From: an uncultured bacterium
GTDB lineage: Bacteria > Bacillota_I > Bacilli_A > RF39 > UBA660
Length of the DNA: 64,000 bases
Direction of reading: 5' to 3'
NCBI GenBank assembly: GCA_905216155.1
Contig: CAJMSU010000004.1
Coordinates: 6,315 to 70,314 of the forward strand
Shown one piece after another: positions 33,907 to 43,516 of the stretch. Position 1 is the stretch's first letter. Every line of letters begins with the position of its first letter. The position numbers and the translations under genes are program-made. A model generated the notes under the pieces. The model saw only the letters and a list, made by a program, of their open reading frames with translations. It was not told the origin of the DNA and searched no databases.

Positions 33907-35979
33907 ATGAATAACAATACGGAACAACATTGGTGGAATGATATAGGAAATTGGTTTATTAAGATATTCAATCAGAGTATTTATTTTTTACTTGCAGGTG
34001 TGTATGATATAATCGTTAACATTTCTAAATCACAAATTTTATCTGGCAGTACTGTTATGGCTTTTTTTTCTAGAGTTCAGTTAATGATTGGTGTATTTAT
34101 GGTTTTTAGGCTTACAATCACGGTATTACAAGGATTGATTGATCCTGAAAAATTCATGGATTCTAAATCGGGCTTTGGCAATATTATTACAAAAATGATT
34201 GTTTCTTTAGCACTTTTGACTACTCTAATACCTATTAATATTCCTAATCCAAGTAATAGTTATGAAAAGCAATTGAAGAGTAATGGTTTATTATTTGGAA
34301 TACTATATGATTTTCAGGATAGAATTTTATCACAGAATATTTTAGCTAAACTTGTATTAGGTACCAATTCAACTTCTGATTCTGATAATCAAATTAAGGA
34401 TACTGGTGACGATTTATCAACTACATTATTGAAAAATTTTTTTACACCAAATTTAAAACCAGAAGTTGGTAATTCATTTAAATTGGTAAAGGATGATGAT
34501 GGCACTCTTAGATACAATCAAGATGATTTGTTTTGTGAAACAAGAAACAGAGCAGAGGGTGGAGATGAAGGAAATAAAGATCCTAAAAGAACAGCTGATG
34601 CGTATAAAAAATATTATAAGTCAAAAAATCCAGTGGAGATATTAAATTTAATTAATGAACCATGTGAAACAACAACTGATCCTAGTGGTAGTAAATATAT
34701 TAAACTTCGTGGTTGGGATGCATATGCTTTTAATTTTAATTGGCTTATAGCTTTTATATGTGGTATTATATTTTTATTTGTGCTTGTCAATATATGTATA
34801 GAAGTTGCAAAAAGAGCTATCAAACTTGCAATACTTAGACTTATTGCTCCTATTCCTATCATTAGTTATATGAATCCAAAGTCATCAATGGATAATGGAG
34901 CTTTTGGCTCTTGGGTTAAAACTTTATCCACTACTTATATTGATTTGTTTATTAATTTATTAATAATATATTTTGTTTTATTTCTAATGAAAGAAATAGC
35001 TGATAATAATGGACTTGTTGTTAGTGATGGTGCCTCAGGAACTGTCGTGTTATTTTCTAAAGTATTTATTTATATAGGATTATTATTATTTGCAAAAGAT
35101 GCTCCTAAGTTTATAAAACAGTCGTTAGGTATTAAAGATGATGGTGGTAAAGGCTGGTTTAGTGGAATTGCTGCCGCTGCGGGACTTGGTGCTGCAGGTA
35201 TTGGTGCTATTGGTTCTGCTAGAGCAAATTTTCAAGCTTCTAGAGAAGAAAACCCACCTGGGAAAAATTTAAGAGTAAGAAATTTTGGTTCTGCTTTGGT
35301 TGGTGGAATGTCTGGAATGGTGACTGGTGGAAAAGCAGCTTTGACTGCAAAGGATCATAACTTTAAGGCTGTTACTGATGCAATGCGTAATAGAAATGAA
35401 CAAAGACTTTCTGGTTATACTCCTGCTAGAAATATAAAAACACGACTTGCATATGCTGTTACCGGAAATGGTTCATCTAAAAAATATGAAGATATAATGA
35501 GTGATCAAAAGGCTTTTGCTGATTATTATAAGCATGCTGTTGGAAAAGCTGACGTGGATAGCACTAATTTAAGTGCTATTGGTATTGGCGGTTATGGTAA
35601 TGAATCTGTTAAGAGTCTAAAAGAAAATTTTGAAAGACTTAAAATTGCTGGTGCTGATACAGCTACATTAAAAAAAGCTGAAGATCGTTATAAAAATGCT
35701 CAAGCAGCTTTGGTTGGTGCCGTTATTAAAGGTAGACATACTTCTGGTCAAGCATCTCAAATTAAACTTGATTATGATAAGGCAATGGAAATATCTAGAA
35801 AGTATGATAATACAGATAATAAGCTAGATATGACTTTAAATGTGTCTGGTATGGCTGATGGAAAAATTGCCGAGGAATGGAAGGGAGCACAATTTACTGC
35901 TATTGATAATGCTTATAAAGTTGAACATAGTGATGAATATGCTAAAGCAAAATTAAATGATCAAAATTCTAAAAAATAA
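33907..35979 (+). CDS. VirB6/TrbL-like polytopic T4SS channel protein
   Basis: A 690-aa protein. Hydrophobic segments lie near 15-40, 52-78, 95-115, 275-298, 345-365 and 380-400, with a hydrophilic extracellular loop of about 150 residues between the third and fourth. The sequence around AIKLAILRLIAPIPIISYM is typical of TrbL/VirB6-type proteins of Gram-positive T4SS. A cytoplasmic C-terminal tail of about 270 residues is Gly/Ala-rich at first (AAAAGLGAAGIGAIGSA) and then charged and helical. It probably forms the inner-membrane translocation channel with VirB3 and VirB4. Confidence 0.85.
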   Translation: MNNNTEQHWWNDIGNWFIKIFNQSIYFLLAGVYDIIVNISKSQILSGSTVMAFFSRVQLMIGVFMVFRLTITVLQGLIDPEKFMDSKSGFGNIITKMIVSLALLTTLIPINIPNPSNSYEKQLKSNGLLFGILYDFQDRILSQNILAKLVLGTNSTSDSDNQIKDTGDDLSTTLLKNFFTPNLKPEVGNSFKLVKDDDGTLRYNQDDLFCETRNRAEGGDEGNKDPKRTADAYKKYYKSKNPVEILNLINEPCETTTDPSGSKYIKLRGWDAYAFNFNWLIAFICGIIFLFVLVNICIEVAKRAIKLAILRLIAPIPIISYMNPKSSMDNGAFGSWVKTLSTTYIDLFINLLIIYFVLFLMKEIADNNGLVVSDGASGTVVLFSKVFIYIGLLLFAKDAPKFIKQSLGIKDDGGKGWFSGIAAAAGLGAAGIGAIGSARANFQASREENPPGKNLRVRNFGSALVGGMSGMVTGGKAALTAKDHNFKAVTDAMRNRNEQRLSGYTPARNIKTRLAYAVTGNGSSKKYEDIMSDQKAFADYYKHAVGKADVDSTNLSAIGIGGYGNESVKSLKENFERLKIAGADTATLKKAEDRYKNAQAALVGAVIKGRHTSGQASQIKLDYDKAMEISRKYDNTDNKLDMTLNVSGMADGKIAEEWKGAQFTAIDNAYKVEHSDEYAKAKLNDQNSKK

Positions 35980-36005
35980 TATATGGTAAGGGATGTGTGA
36001 TATAA

Positions 36006-36323
36006 GTGAATAATTATTTGATACCTGCTAATACAAAGAAGGGACAATTGATACTTGGAATTTTTAGACCTTTCGATTTAATATTATTTTCAGTTGGGGT
36101 TGTTATTACAATTATATTGCTTGCATTTGTTCCGGTTTCTTCAACTTGGATGACAATTGTAATTTTGGCTCCTGCTGTTATATGTGGGTTTTTAGTAATG
36201 CCGGTTCCATATTATCATAATATGTTAACTGTGATTGCTGAATTATATGAGTTTTTAACTAATAATCAAGTTTATAAATGGAAAGGTTGGTGTGTACGAG
36301 ATGGCAAGAACAAGAGGAAATAG
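36006..36323 (+). CDS. PrgI/VirB3-like T4SS membrane protein
   Basis: A 105-aa protein with two hydrophobic segments (about 24-44 and 50-68) in the order typical of PrgI-family proteins; FRPFDLILFSVG, then PYYHNMLTVIAELYEFL, then KWKGW near the end. In Gram-positive conjugation systems PrgI lies next to the VirB4 ATPase gene, as here. The start is a GTG (36006) with a rather distant GTAAGGGATG upstream. The VirB4 N-terminal gene overlaps its end. Confidence 0.8.
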   Translation: MNNYLIPANTKKGQLILGIFRPFDLILFSVGVVITIILLAFVPVSSTWMTIVILAPAVICGFLVMPVPYYHNMLTVIAELYEFLTNNQVYKWKGWCVRDGKNKRK

Positions 36324-36849
36324 TTATACTGAAAATTGGTTACCTGTAAAGGGTATACAGAATGGTATGATAATTACTTATAATAATATGAAAGTAACTG
36401 GGGTTAAAATTTCTCCTAAAAATATTTTTATACTTGATCAATATTCTCAAGATAATGTATTAATAGGATTAAAAAATTTTTATAATACAATTGATTTTGA
36501 ATTTTGGTTAGTGGTAGCAGATAGACCTGTTGATATATCAGTTTATATGTCTCAATTACAACTTTTATATAATGATACACAGTCTCCTGCTATTAGAAAA
36601 TTAATTATGCAAGATATTGATAAGGGAAATACTTTTATTAATAATAATATAGTTGATACTGAGTATTATTTCTTATTTAAAGATAAAGATACAGATTTAT
36701 TACAAAAGAGAATTAGAATGATGATTAATGGTCTTGCTACTTGTGGTTTGAATGCTTCTCAAACTACTAATGATGATTTAAGAGTAATTCTTGATAATTT
36801 CTTAAATGGTGGGGCTACTACGAACTTTGGGACGGTGATGTCAGTATGA
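36301..36849 (+). CDS. VirB4 N-terminal domain encoded as a separate protein
   Basis: A 182-aa protein that corresponds to the N-terminal part of VirB4/TraC-like ATPases (WLPVKGIQNGMIITYNNM, IDFEFWLVVADRPVDISVY). It has no P-loop. The preferred start is ATG 36301, 8 nt after GGTG; an in-frame GTG at 36292 with AAAGG upstream is also possible. It overlaps the end of the PrgI-like gene by 23 nt. Its stop overlaps the next start (ATGA), so the two VirB4 parts are translationally coupled and probably assemble together. Confidence 0.75.
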   Translation: MARTRGNSYTENWLPVKGIQNGMIITYNNMKVTGVKISPKNIFILDQYSQDNVLIGLKNFYNTIDFEFWLVVADRPVDISVYMSQLQLLYNDTQSPAIRKLIMQDIDKGNTFINNNIVDTEYYFLFKDKDTDLLQKRIRMMINGLATCGLNASQTTNDDLRVILDNFLNGGATTNFGTVMSV

Positions 36850-38636
36850 GTATAGGTATAAGAAGTGAACTTGCCCCTAAGGGACTAAATTTTAATCCAA
36901 GTGATTTCTTTATTAGTGATAATTATGCAACTATTTTAACTGTTGTATCATTTCCAAAATATATTTCACCTGGTTATTTATCATCATTAACTAATATGCC
37001 TGGTATAAAGGTTGTTGTTAAACATATTCCAGTTCCTTTTCAAACTATGGCAAAAATGTTAAACAAGCAAGTTGCTGATTTAAAAGATAAATATCAAAAT
37101 GAACATGATCAAACATTAAAAGAAAGATATAGACAAGATGCTGAAAGTTTAGAGTATTTTACTTCTATGCTAGCTGGTAGTCAGGCTCGTATTTTTGATT
37201 TTCAAATGCACATAATGATTACTGCTGATACTAAAGAAGATTTGGAATTAAAGAAAGTTAATGTAAAAAACTATTTAGATGCAATGGAATTAAAAGCTAT
37301 TTCTTTGAGATTTGAACAAGAAAAAGTTTTAAAATCAATTTTACCAATTTTCCCATCTCAAGATATTGAAGAAAGAATTGGTACTCCAATTCCTTCAGTT
37401 ACTATAGCTGCTATGTATCCATTTATTTTTGATAGTATTAAGGATCCTGGACTTTCAACATTACTTGGAGTGGACTTTTCTGGTGGTGTAATATTATTTA
37501 ATCAATTTTTATATAAGATTCGTAAAGAACATAATAGAAATAATGCTAATATGATTATTCTTGGTACTTCTGGTTCTGGTAAATCTACAGCTGCAAAACT
37601 TTTACTTAGAAGTCATATAAGGAATGGTTGTCAAATAGTAGCAATAGATCCTGAAGATGAATTGCGTGAAATTACACAAACTTTTGGTGGAGATACTGTT
37701 GATATTGGTAAAGGTGGAGAGTTTGGTTTAATTAATCCACTTGAAGTTGTAATTGATGCCGATGAAGAAGAAATTAAACAGGGGTTAGGATATACTGTTT
37801 TAACTCGTACGTTACAATTTTTAAAAGCATTTATGAAGTATTATGATGAAACAATAACTGAAGATGTTTTAACTATGTTTAGTGAGGTTGTTCAAGATAC
37901 TTATAAGAGATTTGGAATTGATTTTAATACTGATTTTTCTCGCTTTACATCAAAGGATTATCCAACTTTTTCTGATGTTTATGCAACTATTAGAGGACGT
38001 TTGATGTCTATAACTGATCAAACTCAAGAAAGAGATATATTGGAGCGTCTTGAGCTTAAGGTTAGACCATTGACTAAAGAATTGAAATTTTATTTTGATG
38101 GTCATACTACTTTGAGAAAAGATAGTGATTTTATGGTATTTAATATTAAAGAATTAATGAACACTGATTCTAATATTAAAAATGCGTTATTCTTTAATGT
38201 ACTTAAGTATGCTTGGGGATTATGCTTAGACTTTAATGTTGATACTGTATTAATGGTAGACGAGGCTCATGTTTTACTTGGCGCAAATAATGTTTTAGGT
38301 GCTGATTTCTTAGCCCAAGTTCAACGTCGTAGTCGTAAATATAATACAGGTACAATTATAATTACTCAACAACCTAGTGATTTTTCGGATCCATCTGTTA
38401 TAACACAAGGTAAAGCGATTTTTGATAATGCTTCTTATTATCTTGTTATGGGTTTAAAGAAACAAGCTGTTGAAGACTTAAGTTTATTAATAGATCTTAA
38501 TGATAATGAAAAGGAAAGTATTAAGAGATATTCTCAAGGAGAAGCATTATTTGTATGTGGAAGTAGACGTATGAGAATAAATGTGGCTCTTACTCAAGAT
38601 GAATTAGATTCATTTGGTAGTGGTGGAGGATTTTAG
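36846..38636 (+). CDS. virB4: VirB4-like T4SS ATPase (main part)
   Basis: A 596-aa cytoplasmic motor ATPase. Walker A is GTSGSGKST (G240 to T248), the second motif IDPEDELREI, Walker B VLMVDEAHVLL (about 470), and the RSRKYNTG and TQQPSDF motifs are those of the VirB4/TraC family. Together with the 182-aa protein upstream it equals a normal VirB4 of about 780 aa. The 4-nt ATGA overlap and clean ends argue for a true gene split and not a sequencing frameshift. It energises substrate transfer or pilus assembly. Confidence 0.92.
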   Translation: MSIGIRSELAPKGLNFNPSDFFISDNYATILTVVSFPKYISPGYLSSLTNMPGIKVVVKHIPVPFQTMAKMLNKQVADLKDKYQNEHDQTLKERYRQDAESLEYFTSMLAGSQARIFDFQMHIMITADTKEDLELKKVNVKNYLDAMELKAISLRFEQEKVLKSILPIFPSQDIEERIGTPIPSVTIAAMYPFIFDSIKDPGLSTLLGVDFSGGVILFNQFLYKIRKEHNRNNANMIILGTSGSGKSTAAKLLLRSHIRNGCQIVAIDPEDELREITQTFGGDTVDIGKGGEFGLINPLEVVIDADEEEIKQGLGYTVLTRTLQFLKAFMKYYDETITEDVLTMFSEVVQDTYKRFGIDFNTDFSRFTSKDYPTFSDVYATIRGRLMSITDQTQERDILERLELKVRPLTKELKFYFDGHTTLRKDSDFMVFNIKELMNTDSNIKNALFFNVLKYAWGLCLDFNVDTVLMVDEAHVLLGANNVLGADFLAQVQRRSRKYNTGTIIITQQPSDFSDPSVITQGKAIFDNASYYLVMGLKKQAVEDLSLLIDLNDNEKESIKRYSQGEALFVCGSRRMRINVALTQDELDSFGSGGGF

Positions 38637-38659
38637 TATATAAGAAGTAGGTGATATCA

Positions 38660-40747
38660 GTGCCAGAAAATAATAATAGTAATAATAAAGCAAATATGCA
38701 TGATACTGGTGCTGATAAGAGTACTAGTAAAAATAAATTAAGTGATCTTAAAGAGGCATATGGCGCTTATAGGGAAGCTAATAATGTAAATAAAGCATCT
38801 AATATTAACAGAAATGGTGTTGTTTCTAATAATAATCATAAGAAGAATTTAATGGCTGATAATTCCTCAATAGGGAAAAATATTGATAGTAAAATTATTG
38901 ATAATTTTCCCCAAAAAAATTTTATTAGAAATAACATTAAGAATGTTAATCCTATAAATAATAACTATGGAAAAAGGATACTTAATAATATAGGCAATAG
39001 AGTTAAACCTAATAGTAGCGATGATAATGGTAAAGCAAATGCTGAGAAAATAAAAAAATTAACTTCTATCGCTAAAAGAATTCCTATTCCACAAGTTCAG
39101 GCTGCAGCAAAGGCTATTGATGCAGCCAATAAATCTGGAATGACAGATAAAATAATGTCTAAAAATAAAAATAATGAGGATAATAATTCAACTGATCCTT
39201 TTAGAATTTCTGGATCTTTTACCAGAAATAAAATAATGATTATTGGAATGGCATCATTATTTATTATCATTATTTTTTCTTCAATATTTTTTGGCTTTTC
39301 AAATTCCTCTTCTGCTGCTAATGCTGGAAGTGTTAATGAAGGATTATGTGTTGTTGATAATGATAATAATGAAAATAATGAAGAATGTGAGGAACAGAGT
39401 GAGGATGCTAAAAATTTTTATAAAATTGTAAAAACAGTAAACAATGAATTTTCTGCTAATGGAAAATATTTTAATTCCGTATATATATCTGGCTTCTATT
39501 TTTCTGTATCATCTTTTAATGGTTCTGATATTGATTATAATTCTATGACTAAAGATAAAATAGAAGAAATAGTTAATGCTATGTTTAAGGAAGATGGTAC
39601 TACATTTGATGAGGATACGTTTAGAAAAAATTTAAAAGAAAAAATTTTACCTAATTATTTTTCTCATAATTCAAATGTTAATTATGATGCCGTTATTGCT
39701 AGAATATTTGAATATGTTGATAATTTTAAAGATATTTATGGTGAAGGTGATACTGGCACTGCTGGAGTATCTATGGGAGATAAATTGGTTCAGGTTGCAA
39801 TTTCACAATTAGATGATGGTAATTCCTCTAAATATCATGGGGAAAAATATTGGAGATATATGGGCTTTTCGTCTTATGTCTATTGGTGTGCTTCTTTTGT
39901 GTCTTGGTGTGCAAATGAGGCAGGTATAAGTCAAGATGTCATTATTCATAGTGCCTCTGTAAATTCTTTTTATGATTATTATGTAAAGCAAGGCAATTTC
40001 CATTCAATAAATTCTGGATATATTCCTAAAGCAGGTGATTTAATAATATGGAAGAGTGGTAGTAACGCCAAAGGATGGTCTCATATTGGTATTGTAGAAA
40101 AATATGATACTAAAACTGGCAAATTATATACACTAGAAGGTAATAGTAGTGACTCTGTGGCTAGGAATGTTTATAGCAATCTTGGTGATTGTACAGGATT
40201 TGCTAGTCCTAATTATCCTATTATTGATGAAAGTGATTCTATTGTTAATGGACAAACAATTTTTTTACCTTCTGGTTTAGGAACTTATGCAACTAGAGAA
40301 TTTGATTTAGCAGTTACAGACTCAGAAATAAGCTATTCAAGATATATGATACGTACTTATAAAAAAATTACTAATCCTTATGCCTTTCCTGAAAGTTCTG
40401 CCCAAAGAATTGTTCAAAATATGTGGATTTCTTCTGGAGCAAAACATGATAATAAGGGATTTTGTAAATTAAATGGTAGATATTTAATTGCTATGACATC
40501 TACTTTTGGTAATATTGGTGATAAGGTAGATGTATATATATCAAATGGTAAGGTTATTCATGCTATATTGGCTGATGCTAAAAACATGAAAGATGATCGT
40601 GCAAATAAATGGGGACATGAATATGGACAGGTAGTTTTAGAATTTATAGGTAAAAATAGTATTGGTGATAATCCATATAATGCATTAGGTATTACTGAAA
40701 ATGTTACTGTTGTAAAAGCTATTAATGGAAATACTATATTAAAATAG
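38660..40747 (+). CDS. CHAP-domain peptidoglycan hydrolase of the T4SS (VirB1-like role)
   Basis: A 695-aa membrane-anchored cell-wall hydrolase. A long cytoplasmic Asn/Lys-rich N-terminus of about 190 residues precedes one membrane segment (about 192-215). An extracellular spacer leads to a CHAP domain (about 375-510) with Cys410 in YWCASFVSW and His475 in GWSHIGIVE. A further domain of unknown type ends the chain. Gram-positive T4SS carry such hydrolases to open the wall for the apparatus. The start is GTG 38660, 5 nt after AGGTGA; an earlier in-frame GTG (38651) is part of that ribosome binding site. Confidence 0.85.
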   Translation: MPENNNSNNKANMHDTGADKSTSKNKLSDLKEAYGAYREANNVNKASNINRNGVVSNNNHKKNLMADNSSIGKNIDSKIIDNFPQKNFIRNNIKNVNPINNNYGKRILNNIGNRVKPNSSDDNGKANAEKIKKLTSIAKRIPIPQVQAAAKAIDAANKSGMTDKIMSKNKNNEDNNSTDPFRISGSFTRNKIMIIGMASLFIIIIFSSIFFGFSNSSSAANAGSVNEGLCVVDNDNNENNEECEEQSEDAKNFYKIVKTVNNEFSANGKYFNSVYISGFYFSVSSFNGSDIDYNSMTKDKIEEIVNAMFKEDGTTFDEDTFRKNLKEKILPNYFSHNSNVNYDAVIARIFEYVDNFKDIYGEGDTGTAGVSMGDKLVQVAISQLDDGNSSKYHGEKYWRYMGFSSYVYWCASFVSWCANEAGISQDVIIHSASVNSFYDYYVKQGNFHSINSGYIPKAGDLIIWKSGSNAKGWSHIGIVEKYDTKTGKLYTLEGNSSDSVARNVYSNLGDCTGFASPNYPIIDESDSIVNGQTIFLPSGLGTYATREFDLAVTDSEISYSRYMIRTYKKITNPYAFPESSAQRIVQNMWISSGAKHDNKGFCKLNGRYLIAMTSTFGNIGDKVDVYISNGKVIHAILADAKNMKDDRANKWGHEYGQVVLEFIGKNSIGDNPYNALGITENVTVVKAINGNTILK

Positions 40748-40756
40748 GTGATAATT

Positions 40757-41281
40757 ATGAAAAAAAATAAAAAATATAATATAATAATTTTGTCAATAAT
40801 TTTATTTCTAATTTTTCTTTTCTTAATTTTCTATATTAATTTTAAAGGAAGAAAGATTTATCTAAGTAAAGTTAATGTAGAAAAAAGTAATGTTTTATTG
40901 ATTTCAAAATCTAGACAAAAAAATTGCATAAAGGGACTAATTGATTTTTTAAATCAGCATAATTTTTATGTTTGTGAAAAAATAGTTTTTTATAATAATA
41001 CTTTTGATAAAAAAAACAATAAAAAATACTTTTATGCGCTGGTAGTTGGTAATGATAAATCTTTAATTGAAATTGAAAATTTAAGTGATGATGGTTTTGA
41101 ATATACTTATTTAGGAAATGAACTTACACCTAATGCTATATCTGATAAAACAGGAGTTTCATATTTACAAATTATAAATCCTACAGAGTATAAAAAACAG
41201 GAAGAGTTGAAAAAAATACAAGAAGAGGCAAAAAGTGCCCTTCCAGACTCTATTCCTAAAAATACGGAAATAGATAGTTAA
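40757..41281 (+). CDS. Single-TM protein of unknown function in the T4SS
   Basis: A 174-aa protein with a basic N-terminus, one membrane segment (about 9-28), and an extracellular domain of about 110 residues with two Cys (KNCIKG, YVCEK). A charged helical C-terminal tail (YKKQEELKKIQEEAKS) follows. I do not recognise the family. The ATG at 40757 lies 5 nt after AGGTGA; the in-frame GTG at 40748 is within that site. It lies between the CHAP hydrolase and the VirD4 gene, so it may be an accessory of the channel. Confidence 0.65.
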   Translation: MKKNKKYNIIILSIILFLIFLFLIFYINFKGRKIYLSKVNVEKSNVLLISKSRQKNCIKGLIDFLNQHNFYVCEKIVFYNNTFDKKNNKKYFYALVVGNDKSLIEIENLSDDGFEYTYLGNELTPNAISDKTGVSYLQIINPTEYKKQEELKKIQEEAKSALPDSIPKNTEIDS

Positions 41282-41290
41282 AAATATTGA

Positions 41291-41319
41291 ATGACAAAGT
41301 AATAATAAGATGTTATAAT
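41291..41319 (+). promoter_or_regulatory. Promoter of the VirD4 gene
   Basis: ATGACA (41291-41296), 17-nt spacer, extended -10 TGTTATAAT (41311-41319). AAAGGGAG precedes the ATG. Confidence 0.72.
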
Positions 41320-41342
41320 ATATTGCGAAAGGGAGTAGTAAT

Positions 41343-43505
41343 ATGAAATTTAAGTTTAGAGCTGATGCTGAAGATGTTATTATATTTATTTGTTTTGCAA
41401 TTTTTTTACTTTATGTAGTTTGTATTGGGGTATTAAATTTGCATTCTTTTGCTACTGAGGGGTATTTATGTGGTCTTAATCCATTTCCGGCTTTTTTACC
41501 ACAATATATTGCTGCTACCTTGACTTTTTATTTTTTAGCACTTGGTGGTTTACTAATTAGTGTTAGTTCATATTTCTTTGAAAGAGAAAAGGGTTTTGGT
41601 TTTACTACTGAAAAAAAGGATAAAGGTTATTCAAGATGGGCTAAAGAGAAGGAAATAAAGGAAGAATTAAATCCAGTTGAGATTAAAAGTCAAAATTCTA
41701 AATATGCTGGTGTTCCTTTAATTCTTAATGAAAATGAGATGTGGGTTGATAATAGTGAGTATCACTCATTAGTTATTGGTGCTACTGGTTCTGGTAAAAC
41801 TCAAACTGTTATTCTTCCCTTGGTTCATAGTTTAGCTAAAGCTCATGAGTCTATGATTATCACAGATCCCAAAGGTGAAATTTATGAAAAAACAAGTAAT
41901 ATGTTAAGAGATAAGGGTTATCAAATACTATTACTTAATTTCCGTGATCCACAAAATGGTAATTCTTGGAATCCTATGAGTTTACCTTATCAAATTTATA
42001 AATCTGGAAATCATGATAAAGCGATAGAATTATTGGATGACTTGGCCTTAAATATTTTATATGATGATTCTAATAGTAATGCTGATCCATTTTGGGAAAA
42101 AACATCAGCAGATTATTTTTCAGGTGTAGCTCTTGGCCTTTTTGAAGATGCTAAGGAAGATGAAATTAATATTAATAGTATTAATTTAGTTACTACTGTT
42201 GGAGAAGAAAAATTTGGTGGTTCTACTTATATTAAAGAGTATTTTGCTGCAAAAGATCCTGCAAGTGCTGCTTCAATAAATGCGAGTGGTACTGTTACGG
42301 CTCCAACAGAAACAAAAGGATCAATTTTGTCAGTATTTAGACAAAAAGTAAAATTGTTTGCTTCACGTGATAATTTATCAGAAATGCTTTCTCATAGTGA
42401 TGTTGATTTAGAAAGTATTGGTGAGAAGCCAACGGCAGTGTTTATTGTTATCCAAGATGAGAAAAAAACATATCATTCTTTAGTTACAATATTACTTAAA
42501 CAAATATATGAAACTTTGATATCAGTTGCACAAAGACATGATGGAAAACTTCCAGTTCGTACTAATTTCTTGTTAGATGAGTTTGCTAATATGCCTCCTC
42601 TTAAAGATGTTACTACTATGATTACAGCTGCACGTTCTAGAAGAATTCGTTTTACGATGATTATCCAGAACTTTGCTCAACTTGATCAAGTATATGGTAA
42701 AGAAAATGCTGAAACTATTCGTGGTAACTGTGGTAATATTATTTATCTTATTACTACTGAACTTAAGGCATTGGAGGAAATTTCTAAGATGTGTGGTGAA
42801 GTAAAATCTAAAAAAGATGATAAAACTGCTTCTACTCCTTTGGTTACTGTTTCTGATTTACAGAGAATGAAACAATTTGAGGTTATTATTCTTCGTATGA
42901 GAAAACAACCTTTTAAAACAAAGTTTACTCCATATTTTAAACTTGATTGGGGTAAAAAATATCCAAATGCTACTTATCCTGTTAGAGAAAAAAGAGAGGT
43001 TCACACTTTTGATATAAAATCTTTTGTTAAAGAACAAAAAAAGAAAAAATTATTAGAAATGATGAATAGTGCTGATACTGATAATAAAAGTATAGCTCCT
43101 CAACATGAATTGTTAGAAAATCAGGCAAGGAATCCATTTGCTGATGTACATAATCAGCCTTCTTCTATACCTGGATTTCCACCTATGGGTATGTTTCCTA
43201 ATGTTTCTCCTATGAGAGAAGAGAAACCTAAGAATGATGGTTTAGGATTTGATGTTGATGATTTAGTTAAGAAAATAGATGCAAAAATTGCTGAACTTGA
43301 AAAAGAAGAGGAAGAAGAGAAAAAGAAACAGGAACAAATGCAAAAGGATAATCAAAAATCTGATATATCTAAAGTTGATTCTAATGAAATAAATGATGCA
43401 ACGCCTTCTAATAATCCAATTCAACAAGAAATAAAACAAAATAATTTGAATCTGGATGATGATGAAGATGATGATGAATTTTTTGATGATTTTTTTGATA
43501 ATTAG
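41343..43505 (+). CDS. virD4: VirD4/TraG-type T4SS coupling protein
   Basis: A 720-aa membrane ATPase that recruits substrates to the T4SS. Two N-terminal hydrophobic segments (about 10-33 and 53-78) precede the nucleotide-binding region. Walker A is GATGSGKTQT (146-155), followed by ITDPKGEIYE, and Walker B is FLLDEFANMPPLKD (about 408-421). The C-terminal 150 residues are charged and end in a very acidic tail (DDDEDDDEFFDDFFD), which could bind substrates or partners. No relaxase gene is visible, so the cargo may be protein and not DNA. It has its own promoter. Confidence 0.94.
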   Translation: MKFKFRADAEDVIIFICFAIFLLYVVCIGVLNLHSFATEGYLCGLNPFPAFLPQYIAATLTFYFLALGGLLISVSSYFFEREKGFGFTTEKKDKGYSRWAKEKEIKEELNPVEIKSQNSKYAGVPLILNENEMWVDNSEYHSLVIGATGSGKTQTVILPLVHSLAKAHESMIITDPKGEIYEKTSNMLRDKGYQILLLNFRDPQNGNSWNPMSLPYQIYKSGNHDKAIELLDDLALNILYDDSNSNADPFWEKTSADYFSGVALGLFEDAKEDEININSINLVTTVGEEKFGGSTYIKEYFAAKDPASAASINASGTVTAPTETKGSILSVFRQKVKLFASRDNLSEMLSHSDVDLESIGEKPTAVFIVIQDEKKTYHSLVTILLKQIYETLISVAQRHDGKLPVRTNFLLDEFANMPPLKDVTTMITAARSRRIRFTMIIQNFAQLDQVYGKENAETIRGNCGNIIYLITTELKALEEISKMCGEVKSKKDDKTASTPLVTVSDLQRMKQFEVIILRMRKQPFKTKFTPYFKLDWGKKYPNATYPVREKREVHTFDIKSFVKEQKKKKLLEMMNSADTDNKSIAPQHELLENQARNPFADVHNQPSSIPGFPPMGMFPNVSPMREEKPKNDGLGFDVDDLVKKIDAKIAELEKEEEEEKKKQEQMQKDNQKSDISKVDSNEINDATPSNNPIQQEIKQNNLNLDDDEDDDEFFDDFFDN

Positions 43506-43516
43506 GAGGAATAGTT

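Noticed and set aside
36292..38636. A frameshift sequencing error in virB4.
   Set aside because: The junction is a standard ATGA overlap and both parts look intact at their ends; a split gene is simpler. It cannot be excluded without a second assembly.
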